From Maniola hyperantus (Eukaryota > Arthropoda > Insecta > Lepidoptera > Nymphalidae), in the NCBI RefSeq assembly GCF_902806685.2, contig NC_048547.1, positions 9,807,196 through 9,871,195 on the forward strand: DNA of 64,000 nucleotides, given 5' to 3'. Positions within the stretch are counted from its first letter, which is position 1; each line of letters opens with the position of its first letter. A program made the position numbers and the translations under genes. The notes below the pieces were generated by a model. That model saw only the letters and a program-made list of their open reading frames with translations, did not search any database and was not told the origin of the DNA. Shown here one piece after another: positions 11,224 to 23,766 of the stretch.

Positions 11224-12292
11224 GTATAGTACCTACGTACGCGACAGGTCGAGTTGGCAATCGGGGAGGGAACTCCCCGCACACCCGCACAGCCTCCGCG
11301 CTAACCAGGTGCAGGCGAGCGCGGGTGACGTGCGGGTGTGCCCCGCCTCGTACCCCGATTGCCATTTTTATTTTTTATTTTTTATTTTTTATTTTATTTT
11401 ATTTTATTTATTTTATATCTAATTAGAACGGCAGTGCCACTTACACTAACTAGATGATTAATAATAAATTTAAATACAAATAAAGGTACAAGAAAAAAGA
11501 CATAAAATACAAAACGATAAAAGATCAAAGAATTTTGAATATGTACGCTGAGAACATTGAATGACATATTCATGCAATGCTCTCAGCGTACTTCAGTAAC
11601 TCCCGAACCAGTATTATAGACCCATCATTAAATGGGTCCCATTGAGCATTATTGTCCAAAAGCGCGTTGAATGATGCTAATGAACGGGGTATAGGTGACA
11701 TAGATCTAGCAACAGTGCGATGATGTGGGACCACGAAAAGTTTATTTTTTCGTGGACGAAGATTACTGTTGGATTCAGGGACACGTATGCGACACAGTTG
11801 GTTATGAAGTTCTGGAGCATTAACATCTCCTCGCAAAATTTGACACATAATTTTGAGTTGGTCGCAAATGCGTCTGACCTCCAGGGAGTTGAAACCTAAG
11901 CAACCTAACAGAAATTTGGTTGGGTATAGGAAAGGATAATATCCATAGCAACGTTTATACAGGTATCTTAGGAAGGCCTTTTGTACTTTTTCTAATATAA
12001 GCCCGTACTTTGCCTCGTACGGATGCCAGACACAGGTGCTTGTTTCGAGCTTGCTTCGGACTAAGGCGTAATATAGTAATCGTATTACCAAAGGACTATG
12101 CAACTCCCGAGAGTTGCGTAGTACAAATCCTAATCTTCGAAATGAGTCAGCTGCTACGGTGTTAATATGGTCATGGAAGGTCAATTTTTTATCAAAAATT
12201 ACACCTAGGTCTTTCATGTTCTGTACTCTGGGAATAGGGATTCCATCCATTTTATAAGCCATCTCGACCTGTCTCGTACTATATATTATTAT
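11224..12292. repeat. GC-rich foldback repeat, copy split by a LINE
   Basis: Left part 11224-11365 and right terminal part from 12263 (CTCGACCTGTCTCG) are one copy interrupted by the truncated LINE. Confidence 0.8.
11366..12257 (-). mobile_element. 5'-truncated LINE (jockey-like) inserted in a GC-rich repeat
   Basis: Minus strand. A 230-residue open frame (12262-11570) covers the C-terminal part of a non-LTR reverse transcriptase: KDLGVIFDKKLTFHDHI, then the helical C-terminal region with VWHPYEAKYG and LEKVQKAFLRYLYKR. A 3' tail follows, ending in A-rich AAAAT/AAAATA runs at 11366-11415. The insertion splits a copy of the GC-rich foldback repeat and is bracketed by GCCAT at 11361-11365 and 12258-12262, a 5-base target-site duplication. 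The 5' end is truncated, so no endonuclease or fingers domain is present; the frame is intact, which suggests a young insertion. Confidence 0.85.
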
Positions 12293-13164
12293 AGGTATAT
12301 TAATATTTTGTTCTATCTTTATATTTGGTCCTATCGCTAAGTAGGTAATCCATCATAATTTTCGTTCCTTCAACTTATTATTATCATAAAAAACAACAAA
12401 GTAACTTTAAGAACACAGGCTCTAGCCACTCGAGCTGACCACACAAAACTTTTTATCAAATTCATGTCAGTTTTTTTTACATAAGTATCATATTATCATA
12501 GATGATTTCACGCTTGAAGAAATATATAAGTAGGTTACGTTTACGTACTTTCCTTTGTAGAAAGATGCGCCCTTTACCATTTTAAAAACATAAGTATACC
12601 TATATACTTAATTGGTGCTCTTTATACGAAATGCATAATATATTTATGACATTATAATTGACTAGCTTTTGCCTGCGACTTCATCCGCTTGATATAATTA
12701 TTTATAGCCTATGCTACCGTCCCCGTCCACCTACTGAATAACTGGACTTTCGAACTCTAATTCCGAAAGTTCGACTTTCCTATCTTTGGCGAAAATTGTT
12801 TTATGTTCGAGGCGAAATGAAGCAAGATATTACCCGAAAAATACCTTCTCTTTTTCCAATATAGATCCCTGGTTTTTATCGTTTGGTGTGAATTTTAAAT
12901 TACATTGGCATGAGTAAGTGAGTAAGTACTCAATTATTCCTATTTATTTTGATCTTAGGCGTTTAACATATTATCAAAGTCGGCTTGGCATCTTCAGCTA
13001 TAACGGCTTCACATAAATTGCAAAATGCAAAGTAAATGCTAAACTGTCAGTGGCACATCGTGACGTTCGCATAGTGCTGGGAAGCTATCATTGTCATTAT
13101 AATGATCTCAGAATAATAAAGTAGAGAGAGTGGCTCTTCCAACATCAATAGTAATCATGATAAA

Positions 13165-13350
13165 CTCATCACCGGCTCTCTACTGTGTACAGATCTCTCC
13201 TCAGAATGAGAAGGTTTTGGTTTCCACGCCTGGCCAAGTGCGGATTGGCAGACTTCACATACCCATGAGAACATGATGGAAAACTCTCAGGCATGCAGGT
13301 TTCCTCACGATGTTTTCCTTCACCATTAACCTCTGACTAGGAGACCGACA
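13165..13350 (-). repeat. SINE family 1, body fragment
   Basis: Reverse copy with CTCAGGCATGCAGGTTTCCT and the GAGTTTATCATGATT-like tail; tRNA head missing. Confidence 0.6.
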
Positions 13351-13399
13351 TTAATAAGTATAAGTAATATTAAAAAAATCCTTTTATTATTATTTATTA

Positions 13400-13592
13400 C
13401 TAGCTGACCCGGCGAACTTCGTACCGCCAAACAGTCGATTCTTTTTCAGGATTTTTTTTAAATTTTTCTCATCGTAAGAACCATCCCCGTACTTCAAGGA
13501 ATATTATGAAAAATAATTAGCGAAATCTGTTCAGCTGTTCTCGAGATTTGCGATCAGCAACACATTCAGCGATTCAGTTTTATATATAGAGA
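13400..13592 (+). repeat. Dispersed repeat with second copy at 53355
   Basis: GGCGAACTTCGTACCGCC, CCGTACTTCAAGGAATATTA and GAGATTTGCGATCAGCAACA are shared in the same orientation with 53355-53552. Confidence 0.65.
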
Positions 13593-14159
13593 TTTAGTAG
13601 ATAAGTATGATACCTACTTATCCATTGCAAGCAATGAGCTTTTAAAAAGCATTTTATTTAATTTAGGCATACCTACCAGAATCTACAAACTAATCTACTA
13701 CCCACTTTATCTCTATTTGGCGGCCAGAACTTTCCAGCACAAGTTCAATGAAGGGGAATTGCGTCCGGGACAGGAAATTAATCTTTGACTAGAACTAGGC
13801 ATAATTAGATACTTATAATGGCTTTAAAATTAGATTTAGGTACACCATCCAAACCTAATGTAAAATTGGAATTTAAAAAATATTAGCAACTTTTGCCTGC
13901 GACTTAACCTATTCGCTTCTTCGACAGCCACCACACCGCACGGCTTTATTCCAAAGTAAATACTCTGCGTCTCGGCTCCACTCCAGTCTGCACGTATGCG
14001 TTGCGCCTTACGTAAATAACACAACTAAGATATAATATATTTGAAATTCTCTTTTTATCAACTTAGTAGATGATACGTCTTCGTCCGAGTGAATATAGGT
14101 TTTTTAAATATCTTTTACCTATTTTGTGGGGTAAAAGTACATATGTGTTAATTCAGGGT

Positions 14160-14370
14160 ATAAATCTCCATTATAAATACTATCTGTCCCGGCTTACTCA
14201 CGTGTGTAGTCGACGTTAGCCCGACTAGTTTCGAACCCATCCGGGGTCCTTTTTCAAGGGAGTCCGTCCGCGCACGCGCCGCGGTTTTGACTGCGGGACG
14301 CACGTGCCGCTGCCCGTAGAGCCCGTTGTGAGGGTGGGTGGCAGATAGTATTTATAATGGAAATCACTCA
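14160..14370. repeat. GC-rich element with short terminal inverted repeats
   Basis: TCCATTATAAATACTATCTG at the left and its complement at the right bracket a GC-rich core (CCCATCCGGGGTCC, CGCGCACGCGCCGCGG). Fragments of the same family lie at 40080-40135 and 42235-42345. Confidence 0.6.
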
Positions 14371-14788
14371 CGGTAGTTTAAACGTATAAATCTCCATTCA
14401 AAATTTCATCCAAATAGGTTCTGTCACTTTGGCGTAGAGGAGTAACAAACTTTTACATTTATATAAGGATTAGGGTAAGTAGTTTCCTACTATCCGTTTA
14501 TTTTATTTTTTTACGGATATAAGAATGTCTGTCCACACTAATATCGGAGGTAACTGCGTCGTAAAAACATATCGAAAAGCTTACTGCATATTGCTAGTTT
14601 ATACTTTATGGCAACCGTATTCTTTAGCTATCCCTGAAGACTAGATAATGTAAATAGCTAATTAAAGAAATTTATGGTAGGACTGGTTTTTATAATATTA
14701 AGGGCACTAAGCTGTAAGTTCGAATCTACAAACGTGTATATTTTACAGAAGGCCAAGATTGATGATGAAATGGTTTATCAATTACTAG

Positions 14789-14992
14789 GTTATTCCCGCG
14801 ACTTCGTCCGCGTGGACTACACCAATTTCAAACCCCCTTTAGGGGTTGAATTTTCAAAAATTCTTTCTTAGCGGATGTCTACGTCATAATATCTATCTGC
14901 ATGTCAAATTTCAGCCCGATCCAGTAGTTTGAGCTGTGGTTGATAGATCAGTCAGTCAGCTTTTCCTATTATGTATAAGTATATAGATTTAG
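14789..14992 (+). repeat. CGACTTCGTCCGCGTGG dispersed repeat
   Basis: Core, TTTCTTAGCGGATGTCTACG block and the CAGTCAGTCAG tail are present. Confidence 0.7.
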
Positions 14993-15164
14993 CGACCAAC
15001 CGCAGCTTCGCTCGGCGAAAATATAAATTCTCTTTATTCCCTATCCCGTGGGAATTTCCTAAAATACAGCCTAATTCCTTGTCTACATTATAAAGGACAC
15101 CTCTGTACATTTCAGCTTACCTATTAGGTCAGTGCGTTTTTTAGGCTGGGCGTTAATCAGTCAC

Positions 15165-15323
15165 GTTTTCTCACGATTCCTTCACAGTTTTTAAAGCAAG
15201 TGATATTTGATTGCACAAAACGCACATAACTCCGAAAAAAATACAGTGCATACCCAGGATTGTACCCCGGACCACCTAAATAACAGGCCGACATTCTAAC
15301 CATTAGGTTATCACTGCTTTAAG
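15165..15323 (-). repeat. SINE family 1, head fragment
   Basis: Reverse copy of the tRNA-like head (AACCATTAGGTTATCAC) and the start of the body. Confidence 0.55.
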
Positions 15324-16025
15324 TATGATGTAGAGCTAAAAAAATAGTTAGATTCGCCTAAAAGTTGGTTTTGGAAAATCTGTCCTTTTCAGCTTGAAGT
15401 CCTCGATATTATGTTTACTGTTACGTCCATAAGTGAACTGTGGCCATACTATGTATGTATGAGCCTACGTTTATCAGTATAGTGAAATCGTATGCCATGT
15501 AATCGTATCAGGTAGCAATCACCGTTTCGTTGGACGTGTGCTCCCCTAATTACGCCAGCAGCTACCTGTATTCAGAAACTAAGCTTATACCCTTATTTTC
15601 ATCCGCGTATACAATATTGATTTTATAATCTGTAAGTAAATTAGATACTTTTTACTTTTTATGTACTTACTTATTTATCCCAAGTTAAATTTTTCAGATA
15701 TTTCAATGAAATAGGTTTTTTAATTTTTTTCAGATATAATGCCATTTCACTAAAATTTTATTATGATAAGAATCTTGAAATTTTGTGAGGTGCTTTTTCT
15801 TAACATTCATAACTTCCCATTCTTCCACGGACTGACGGGCACTAGACTAGCCATAGAGGAACCTAGTATAACTATTATATTATGCAAGTTTTCGGCTTTC
15901 ATCGAGCATCTGCTCACAATTTCCCTCGGCCCCTCGGGCCGTAATAACATTGTGGGTAATTTGTGTACGGAAATATAGATTGATGATTTTAACCTAAATT
16001 TTCTCACACTTTATACTATCAACTG

Positions 16026-16222
16026 ACTTCATCCGCGTGGACTACCCAAATTTGAAACACCTGTTAGGGATCGAATTTTCAAAAATCCTTTCTTAGCAGA
16101 TGTCTACGTCATAATAGCAATCTGCATGCCAAATGTGACCCTGATCCGTCCCGTAGTTTGAGCTGTGCGTTGATAGATCAGTCAAGAGTCAGCCAGTCAA
16201 CTTCTCCTTTTATATATTTAGT
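16026..16222 (+). repeat. CGACTTCGTCCGCGTGG dispersed repeat
   Basis: Same family and orientation as the copy at 14789; short tail. Confidence 0.7.
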
Positions 16223-16369
16223 TTGCTCATGAAGTCATTAGAGTTTGGTGTCGATAATCAATTGCGATTATTCAAAAAAACATGTAGGTAGGAACTTATA
16301 TTTATAGAACGTACCAGATTCATACCAGATGATAGGAATCTCCTACTACATAAGCTACGTATCTTTTAA

Positions 16370-16545
16370 AAAAAAAAGAATATTAGCTATGTTAAGTGAC
16401 TAATATTCCCCTTTCCTCTCCAACTAAGCGTCAAGCTTGTGCTAGTCGAGTAGGTACGACAATAGTGCAACGGGCGGGGTTTGAACCGACGACCTTTCGG
16501 TTTTCAGTCCACTCCTTTACCCGTTGAGCTATTTAGGCTCATTCT
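16370..16545 (-). repeat. tRNA-headed SINE, family 2
   Basis: Minus strand begins AGCCTAAATAGCTCAACGGG with TGGACTGAAAACCGAAAGGT and B box GGTTCAAACCC: a tRNA-like cloverleaf head, then a body ending in GAATATTAG. Confidence 0.75.
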
Positions 16546-16837
16546 ATCTGTATATAATCTGGATCTATCTTCATCTATCTGTATATAATCTAGATAATAT
16601 CATGAAATCAAATTGATAAAAATTGAAATAAAATCCGTTCAGTACTTTTTCAAAATAAGAGCTTTGAAAAAAAGCTTTGGACTGAATTTACTTCAAAGTG
16701 TACCTAAACTGATATTATAAAGAGTTAAAGATTGTGAGTTTGGAGATATTCTTCGAAATTAATCATCCGATATCAAAAAGTCTTTCACTAAAATAGACAG
16801 CTACATTATCCTCGACTGCTAGATATAGCCTAAATGG

Positions 16838-17028
16838 GTCTTGGACTGTATATTAATAAAATGATGTGATTTTTTGTATAGTGGTAGTTTATGGGGCTAG
16901 AATTCTTTATGTTAAAAATAAAAAAAAATCATGACTTTTTAAATTATTCTCTGTAATAATGAATACTAGTCCCATAAACTACCACTATACAAAAAATCAC
17001 ATCATTTTATTACTACAGTCCAAGACAG
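16838..17028. repeat. Foldback element (MITE-like)
   Basis: Arms of about 60 bases with TAAAATGATGTGATTTTTTG and TATAGTGGTAGTTTATGGG, nearly perfect in inverted orientation, around a 60-base AT-rich loop. Confidence 0.8.
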
Positions 17029-17802
17029 TATTATATCACTCGGACGAAGTCGCGGATAGGTCGCTCGCAGCTGGTGCAACGATTCAAGATAACCAATCAT
17101 AAATAGGTACCCATTTACCATATTATTCAAAAAATACTTATATAAAGCTCATCCTTCAAATTCCTGAAAAGATTATAATCCTACGTTCAACCTTGATCTC
17201 GTGACAAGGGTTAGAGTGGCCGGTTTGTACTACATAATGAGGTAGAAGTACTGTAGGTACCTACGCGTAGATACTAGGTACTTGAACATAAACTTTTACT
17301 CTAGCGAAGTATTATAATTAAAATTCATGACTTAACAAATTTAAAAAGTTTCAAATGCTGTTAAACAGTTGTCGACTCATTCAAAATACATTTATGCTAC
17401 ACAAGTTAGACACAAATTGTTATTAATAGTTCAAGTTACAATATTCAAGTTCTCGTCAGTTTCCATTCATACCTACTTTAGTAGCCGCTTTGTGTTTGCC
17501 GAATGACAAAAAGTACGACAACTGGTCCTCTTGTTCATCAATCACATTGAGGTGAGAGTGCTAGATACTTACGTATTGTATTTTAATATATATGTAGACT
17601 ATAAGCACACTGATTTTCTCCATTACGGAAATGAAACAACAATCATTGTACATTTACTTGGAATTGTTTAGTATAATTAGTTCAAAAATTCGGCCCTGAA
17701 ATCACCGAATATCTTTAATATACTTAATATATGCATTATTTATTCAGTTCTATACAGGTGGTGGAAACGATAAGTATGCGCAGAAAACAATTTTCTAAAT
17801 AA

Positions 17803-17808
17803 TTTATT
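17803..17808 (-). terminator. Possible poly(A) signal of RYa-R copy B
   Basis: AATAAA on the minus strand about 610 bases past the stop. It is a candidate only; other A-rich sites may be used. Confidence 0.2.
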
Positions 17809-18016
17809 AGAGATAAGCATATTTTATCTGGTACAATGTGTGTGGTAGGTACCCATATACAATGTTTATACTGATGACGCGACGAACGAGACGTCTTGCA
17901 GTGTAGTTTCCTAGCCTGTCTAACTAGTTGGTCTCAAGCCTGAGGACGCTTTATGATTTCAAACAATTTATGAATAGGGCTGACCCAGGTCATTTTTGCC
18001 AGCGGTGCGATATTCC

Positions 18017-18240
18017 ATTTTTAGGGTTCCGTGAGTATCTCAAGAGAAAAAACCTTTATACCCTTACAGTATCACTTCGTTTCTTATCTCTCCTCCGTGG
18101 TCAAGACCCGTCAAGGAAAGCAAAACCTATAGGGTACTTCCCGTTGATATAGAATCATGAAAGGCAGGTAGCAATCTCTTATAGCACAAGTAAATAGAAA
18201 AATCCGAAAACTGTGAATTTGTGGTTATGTCACAAAAAAA
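18017..18240 (-). repeat. GGTACGGAACCC dispersed repeat, partial
   Basis: Reverse partial copy past the 3' end of receptor B; may supply part of its 3' untranslated region. Confidence 0.6.
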
Positions 18241-18418
18241 GTGTGTGTGAGTCTCGCAACTCACACTTCACTTTTTTAATATAACAAAAGGCATTTTTGA
18301 GTTCATTTTGGAGCTCCCTTTATGACAGCACCCGGTGTGATCGCACCGTTCGCATCATCCCTAGACAAGGTCATGACAACCCTTAAGAAACTATGCACAA
18401 CCTAAACTTTAGCACGAA

Positions 18419-18597
18419 CTATTCAAAATGTGAGCGAACTGATGCAGCTCTCGGTGGAACAGTCCTTGAAGCTGACTTATGTTGTCTCACTGAAAAGCAT
18501 GTCGACATACATTTCCTGCTTCCATCCGTGTTGCTGAAAGTGCACCGGCACCTCGTAAGACACCTTTGTCTCATTGAGCCGTCGACGCCCACCATTT
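18419..18597 (-). CDS. RYa-R: RYa-R copy B, last coding exon
   Basis: Acceptor GTTCTTCGCAG; the split codon gives Glu, then MVGVDG. Cys-rich tail (several possible palmitoylation cysteines: RQRCLTRCRC) and end RAASVRSHFE. A second frame is also open here, but only this frame keeps phase with the previous exon and matches copy A at both ends. Confidence 0.85.
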
Positions 18598-21500
18598 CTG
18601 CGAAGAACAAGATTTATTAAACAACATGGAAATGGGATTAGGTTGTGCATGTGTTTTTTTGAATCGGTTTGAAAATATTTTGTTGGGACTTTCAGGCATG
18701 TAGAGGGCGAAGCAAGGAGTATTCTAGATTTCAGTACCGGGACACAATGGCTTCTCACAGAATTTTCAAAACCTAATTCCATGCAGTTATGTCGCGAGAG
18801 AAAGCCGTAATAAATAAACCTTAATTAAATAACTTAACAAAAGTTTTGCATTCAAGTATCTTCTTCACAATCTTGTTATAACTTACAACAAATACTTACG
18901 CTGAGCTTATGGTAATTATAAGTTATAATTAACGACGTAAGTATTTGTGCATGAAGTATGTTTTAAGCAGGTTTTCGATGTAAAGAAGCATTTCAGTTTT
19001 ATAATTATGCGTTCACTTGGCTGTAATATTTTGCAAGGTAGACTTTTAAATGACTGAGCAAAAGGGAGTTCAATTATTTAGCAGTCGACTGAGGGGTTAT
19101 TAAAATCGGTGATTTAGACCTATTTTGTTGCGAGGTCTATCTTAGAATCGACTGAAACTATACTATATTATTTTGCCGCTATCAAAATGCGTGAATCACG
19201 TTGCAAGATTTTGCGAAGCTCCTTTCTTTCGTTCTTTTACGCGTACCACCGAGATTCGCGCAGAATGTAGAGCACGCATAGCACATCGATGACTTATGGT
19301 TTACTTACTTAATATGAAAATAATTGAATCCCTCACCTGACAAGGGCACCCCTTCACATACACTTGATCGATGGTGTGATCGGCTGCCATCGTTGTTATT
19401 TAGGCACAGTATTTTCCCAAGCACCTGCCAGATACAATAAAGTTAATTAGATGCAGCCAATGACTAAAGAAAAATAGCAGCTGGTTTAGTTTAAAGCTTT
19501 AAAATTTATTGTAACATTTTCAATAAAAAATTTATATAAAAAAGTTTACTGATGAAACAAACCATGTCACCACCATTGATCGATAAATCACCCACTGTGC
19601 AAGTTTAAGGTCAGAGCTGTTACAAAGCCATAAATGTTCTTATTCCGTTCTCATAATACATAGCTCATCGACATAGGAGGTAATAATTCTTACTACGAAG
19701 TAGTACATAAAATTTCTTTGGCATAGCTATACTATATCCATACTAATATTATAGACGTGAAAATGTGTCAGTCAACCTATACCTCGTAAACTTCGGAGAT
19801 AAGGAGGAGGAACGGTATTTTTTTCCACATTTTGCATGATAAATCAAAATCTGTTTCAGAACGTAAAGGTGAAGCTCTTTCATGGTGATACCCCACATGA
19901 TACAATTATGTTACTTTAACTACAAATTCACGGTTTTCGGATTTTTTCCTTTACTTGTGCTATAAGACCTACCTACCTGCCAAATTTCATTATTCTATGT
20001 CAACGGGAACAGCTACCCTATAGGTTTTCTCGACATACACGACGGACAAATGGACAGACGGACAGACGGACAAATGGATAGAGGGATAGACGGACAGAAG
20101 GATAGAGGGATAGACGGACAAACAGACAGACACACCAAAGTGATCCTATAAGGGTTCCTTTTTTCCTATTGAAGTACGGAACCCTAAAAACCTAAATCCA
20201 CGCATATGAAGTCACGGACATCGTCTAAATTAATTAATAAGTATAGTACCTACGTGATAGGTCGAGATAGCAATCAGGGAGGGAACGCGCCGCACACCCG
20301 CACAGCTTCCCGCGCTAACCCAGTGCGGGCGAGCGCGGGTGACGTCTGGGTGTGCGGGTCGTCCCCCCGCCGCATATCCCGTTTGCCATGACATCTCAAG
20401 CTGTCGCGGACTATAGGTACTTTCTAAAATAAACAAATCTAATTAAACAGAGCTGAAAGCAAATTACGATCACAGCTTTCCACTTTTATAGAGAGAATGT
20501 TTACAGACTCTGTGACTGCTACATAACACGTTATAATGACTACTGAGTAATTACGTCCCGCAGGGTACATGAAGCCTTCCTAATTTAATTTAATTTAGTT
20601 TGACAGTCGCCGCACTTGCCTACAATTTTAACCATATTTAACTGTTAGCATTTTTTAGAGTTCCGTACCCTGTGTCAATTGTTTTTTTTTGAAGAATATT
20701 AGCCATGTTAAATGACTAATATTCCCCTTTCCTCTCCAACTAAGCATAAAGCTTGTGCTAGGAGTAGGTACGACAATAGTGTAACAGGCGGGGTTTGAAC
20801 CGTCGACCTTTCGGTTTTCAGTCCACCCCTATACCCGTTGAGCTATTGAGGCTCTATATCACATACTGCTACGTCGGCGTAGCTTTGTAGGAGATATTTT
20901 ATTCCGAAAAACAAAGAACCCCGCGGGAGTTTCACACCAAACCACCACCCGAACTGACCGACCGACCGACGAAATTACGGAAATGAGGAAATCGTAGAGA
21001 CGTAGACTTTCACGTAGCATTCAGTTACGAAGGCGTAGTACATTAGGGCATTGAAATTCAAAACGTTTTGCTTTGTAGTTTGTAAGTTTCTTTATATTAT
21101 GAATTCTGTTCCGATTTGTTAGGGTCATGTAGAATGCAATGTTTAATTGTTTAAATATTAAAATATGCTTTTTCGTTTTGACCTTTTTTATTGCAATGTT
21201 GCTTGCGCTTAACAAGAATAGTGCTTAATAAAAAGCAATGATATTCCGAAGACGGAATATCATTGCTTCAAGGCAAGAGAGCCTTGAAGTTATTTAGGTT
21301 GTACGTGGCAATGAACACGGAAGCCGGAAGGGCATTCAAGGCAGGGGCCCTTGGACAATTAATTGTTTTCTCCTAGAATTCATTTATTTTGGAATCGGAC
21401 GAGCGTCATCATAATATTGTTGGTACAATAATTCTGACGTGCTGCTGCCAGCAGCGTACCTGCTTGAATCCGCTACGGTACCGCACGTTCATGTAGCAGT

Positions 21501-23735
21501 ATATGATTGGGTTGCAGCAGCAGTGCGACATCGCCAGCCAGTGGCTGACGAACCAAACGTACGGCAGCCCGGGCCATTTGCCCCATTCTTCATCATCCTC
21601 GTGTGCGGTCCACAGCATCTGTATATATTTTTTTATGCGATCTCGCCTGGTAGTAGGTACTTACCACCAAGTGAGATTGCTTATAATATGATAATAAAAA
21701 AATATTTAAGAAAAAATATTTACAGGTTACAACAAATGATTCAGTCTAAGATGCAAGTGGACTAACCTGGAAGGAGTGTGATAGTTTTTTGTTAATCCCA
21801 TAATGTAGTGCGCGCAAAACAGTACCCGTAGTACAAGATTTTACGTCTCACCAAACCAAACCAAATTCGAGAGTCGAAATACTTCCGCGTTACAGTAAAC
21901 TGGATCTTAAATGCCTTGTTTTAAAGCTCAAGTTTGTCTACACTTCTACAGCCAGCGCTCCAAGCGGAAACATTGCGAAATTAAAATCAGTGGCATTGAA
22001 TATTTGACTTCAATTCAAGGCTGTTTAGGTCCATTTTACTGTAACGCGGAAGTATTTCGACTCTCGAATTTGGTTTCGTTTCTTGAGACGTAAAATCTTG
22101 TACTACGGGTACTGGTAGTCCAATTTGCAAAAATTGCACAGGTCATAGAACATGGATTAAAAATATAATCCCGGCTGAGAAATGTTTTTACTTGTTGTAC
22201 AATGCGAAGTCATGCGCCTTGTGTTTAGATTGGACTACTTATTTTGCGTGCACTATAGTACAAGCAAGGGGTATACCTGTAACGGATTTTTACATGGCAT
22301 CATACTAGGACGATCGCAATTGTGGCACATTTTATGCTGGAATGGTGGTAATAATGAAGCTTATTTGATTACATATTATTCGTATGAATGTTGGGAAGGC
22401 CAATATTGACCGGACTATAATATAATTTATATCCTATAGTGTGAAGCGAGCTGCAGTAACGGCTAACGTCTCCCAGCGGACCACACCAGAGACAATTTGA
22501 AAAATATAATTTCCAAAACTAGATCTGCTAACTACTATGTCGAACCCAAGAACTGCCTTTCCATGTAAGACCAGGGAACTGCACTAACATAAAAAGTAGG
22601 TACAGCTTATTACCATTGACCAGGGTTGCCAGGTAGGTGTGCAGCAACTGTCTTTATTTTTGAAATGTGAGTGAAATTCTCCCCATAATCCGATTAACCT
22701 CGTTCTTGCCCTAAGCTTGTTGTCACAAGCTTATAGGGAACAGCAAGCTTGTTATGCAAATTATTCAGTAACGGACACTTAGTTATATTTTATAATTTAC
22801 TAGCTTGTGCTTGCGACTTCGTCCGCGTGGACTGCACAAACTTCAAACCCCTATTTCAACCCGTTAGGGGTTGAATTTTCAAAAATCCTTTCTTAGCGGA
22901 TGCCTACGTCATAATAGCTGTCTGCATGCAGAATTTCAGCCAGATCCGTCCAGTAGTTTGAGCTGTGGGTTGATAGATCAGTCAGTCAGTCAGTCAGTCA
23001 CCTTTTCCTTTTATATATAGATATAGATAACGATGGTGCCTGTTCTTATACCTACACAAATCTCCAAACGAAACTCAGGATCAGTAGTTCTAAAAGCTAA
23101 CCTATGCTTTCTTAATGGGGGTCTGCATCAGATATACCTAATGACACAAGCACAAATCACAAATTTTTAGACCCAGCTAAATTTGTCCAACAGGTCTTTA
23201 GCTAACTAACAAGTCAGTCAGTTTATGATTTTATATTTTATAGATTGTACAGAATCTGTTTTGACAGGTGCGGGAGGTTCCGGTGAGGTATATCTACAAA
23301 AGGTTCGGGTTTACTGATCAGACCTGGAAACTCGAAACTCTTGTACCATTATTATGCCATGAAGACATAACACAATATGACTATTGAAATCAAGTTGTTT
23401 CCTTTTATCAACTGGGTTGATGTAACTTAATCCACCGTGCCAAAGAATGGAACACAATATTGAACCCAAAATTTAAGGAGTTTAAATATTTGAAAATATG
23501 TATATAACGAAATAGTTACGTTTATTACAAATCGTTTTAGGTACTTACGATAAATATATTAAGCGGCAACCAGCATATTGTGAACACGGCAACCACTGTT
23601 ATCATCATTTTCACCATCTGGAAAAACTTACAAAATCAAACTTCATTTGTTTATAAATTATAGTACTTATCCTATTCTTTTTAGGGTTCCGTACCTCAAA
23701 AGGAAAAACGGAACCCTTATAGGATCACTTTGTTC

Positions 23736-23766
<31 letters not shown>

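Larger units (their letters stand above)
5805..18016. other. Gene-free region between the convergent receptor copies
   Basis: No exon of either receptor or another gene recognised on either strand. Contents are the repeats listed separately plus unidentified AT-rich DNA. A GC-rich patch at 10290-10450 (GCCTGACTATGCCTGCG) may be transposon-derived. Confidence 0.6.

Noticed and set aside
11183..11426. Two overlapping 78-79 codon frames.
   Set aside because: Produced by the GC-rich foldback repeat and the LINE A-rich tail.
16460..16545. Possible tRNA gene on the minus strand.
   Set aside because: Same head occurs three times with the same non-tRNA body; it is a SINE.
18477..18782. 101-codon minus-strand frame over the receptor B tail exon.
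   Set aside because: Out of phase with the preceding exon; the frame ending at 18419 matches copy A at both ends.
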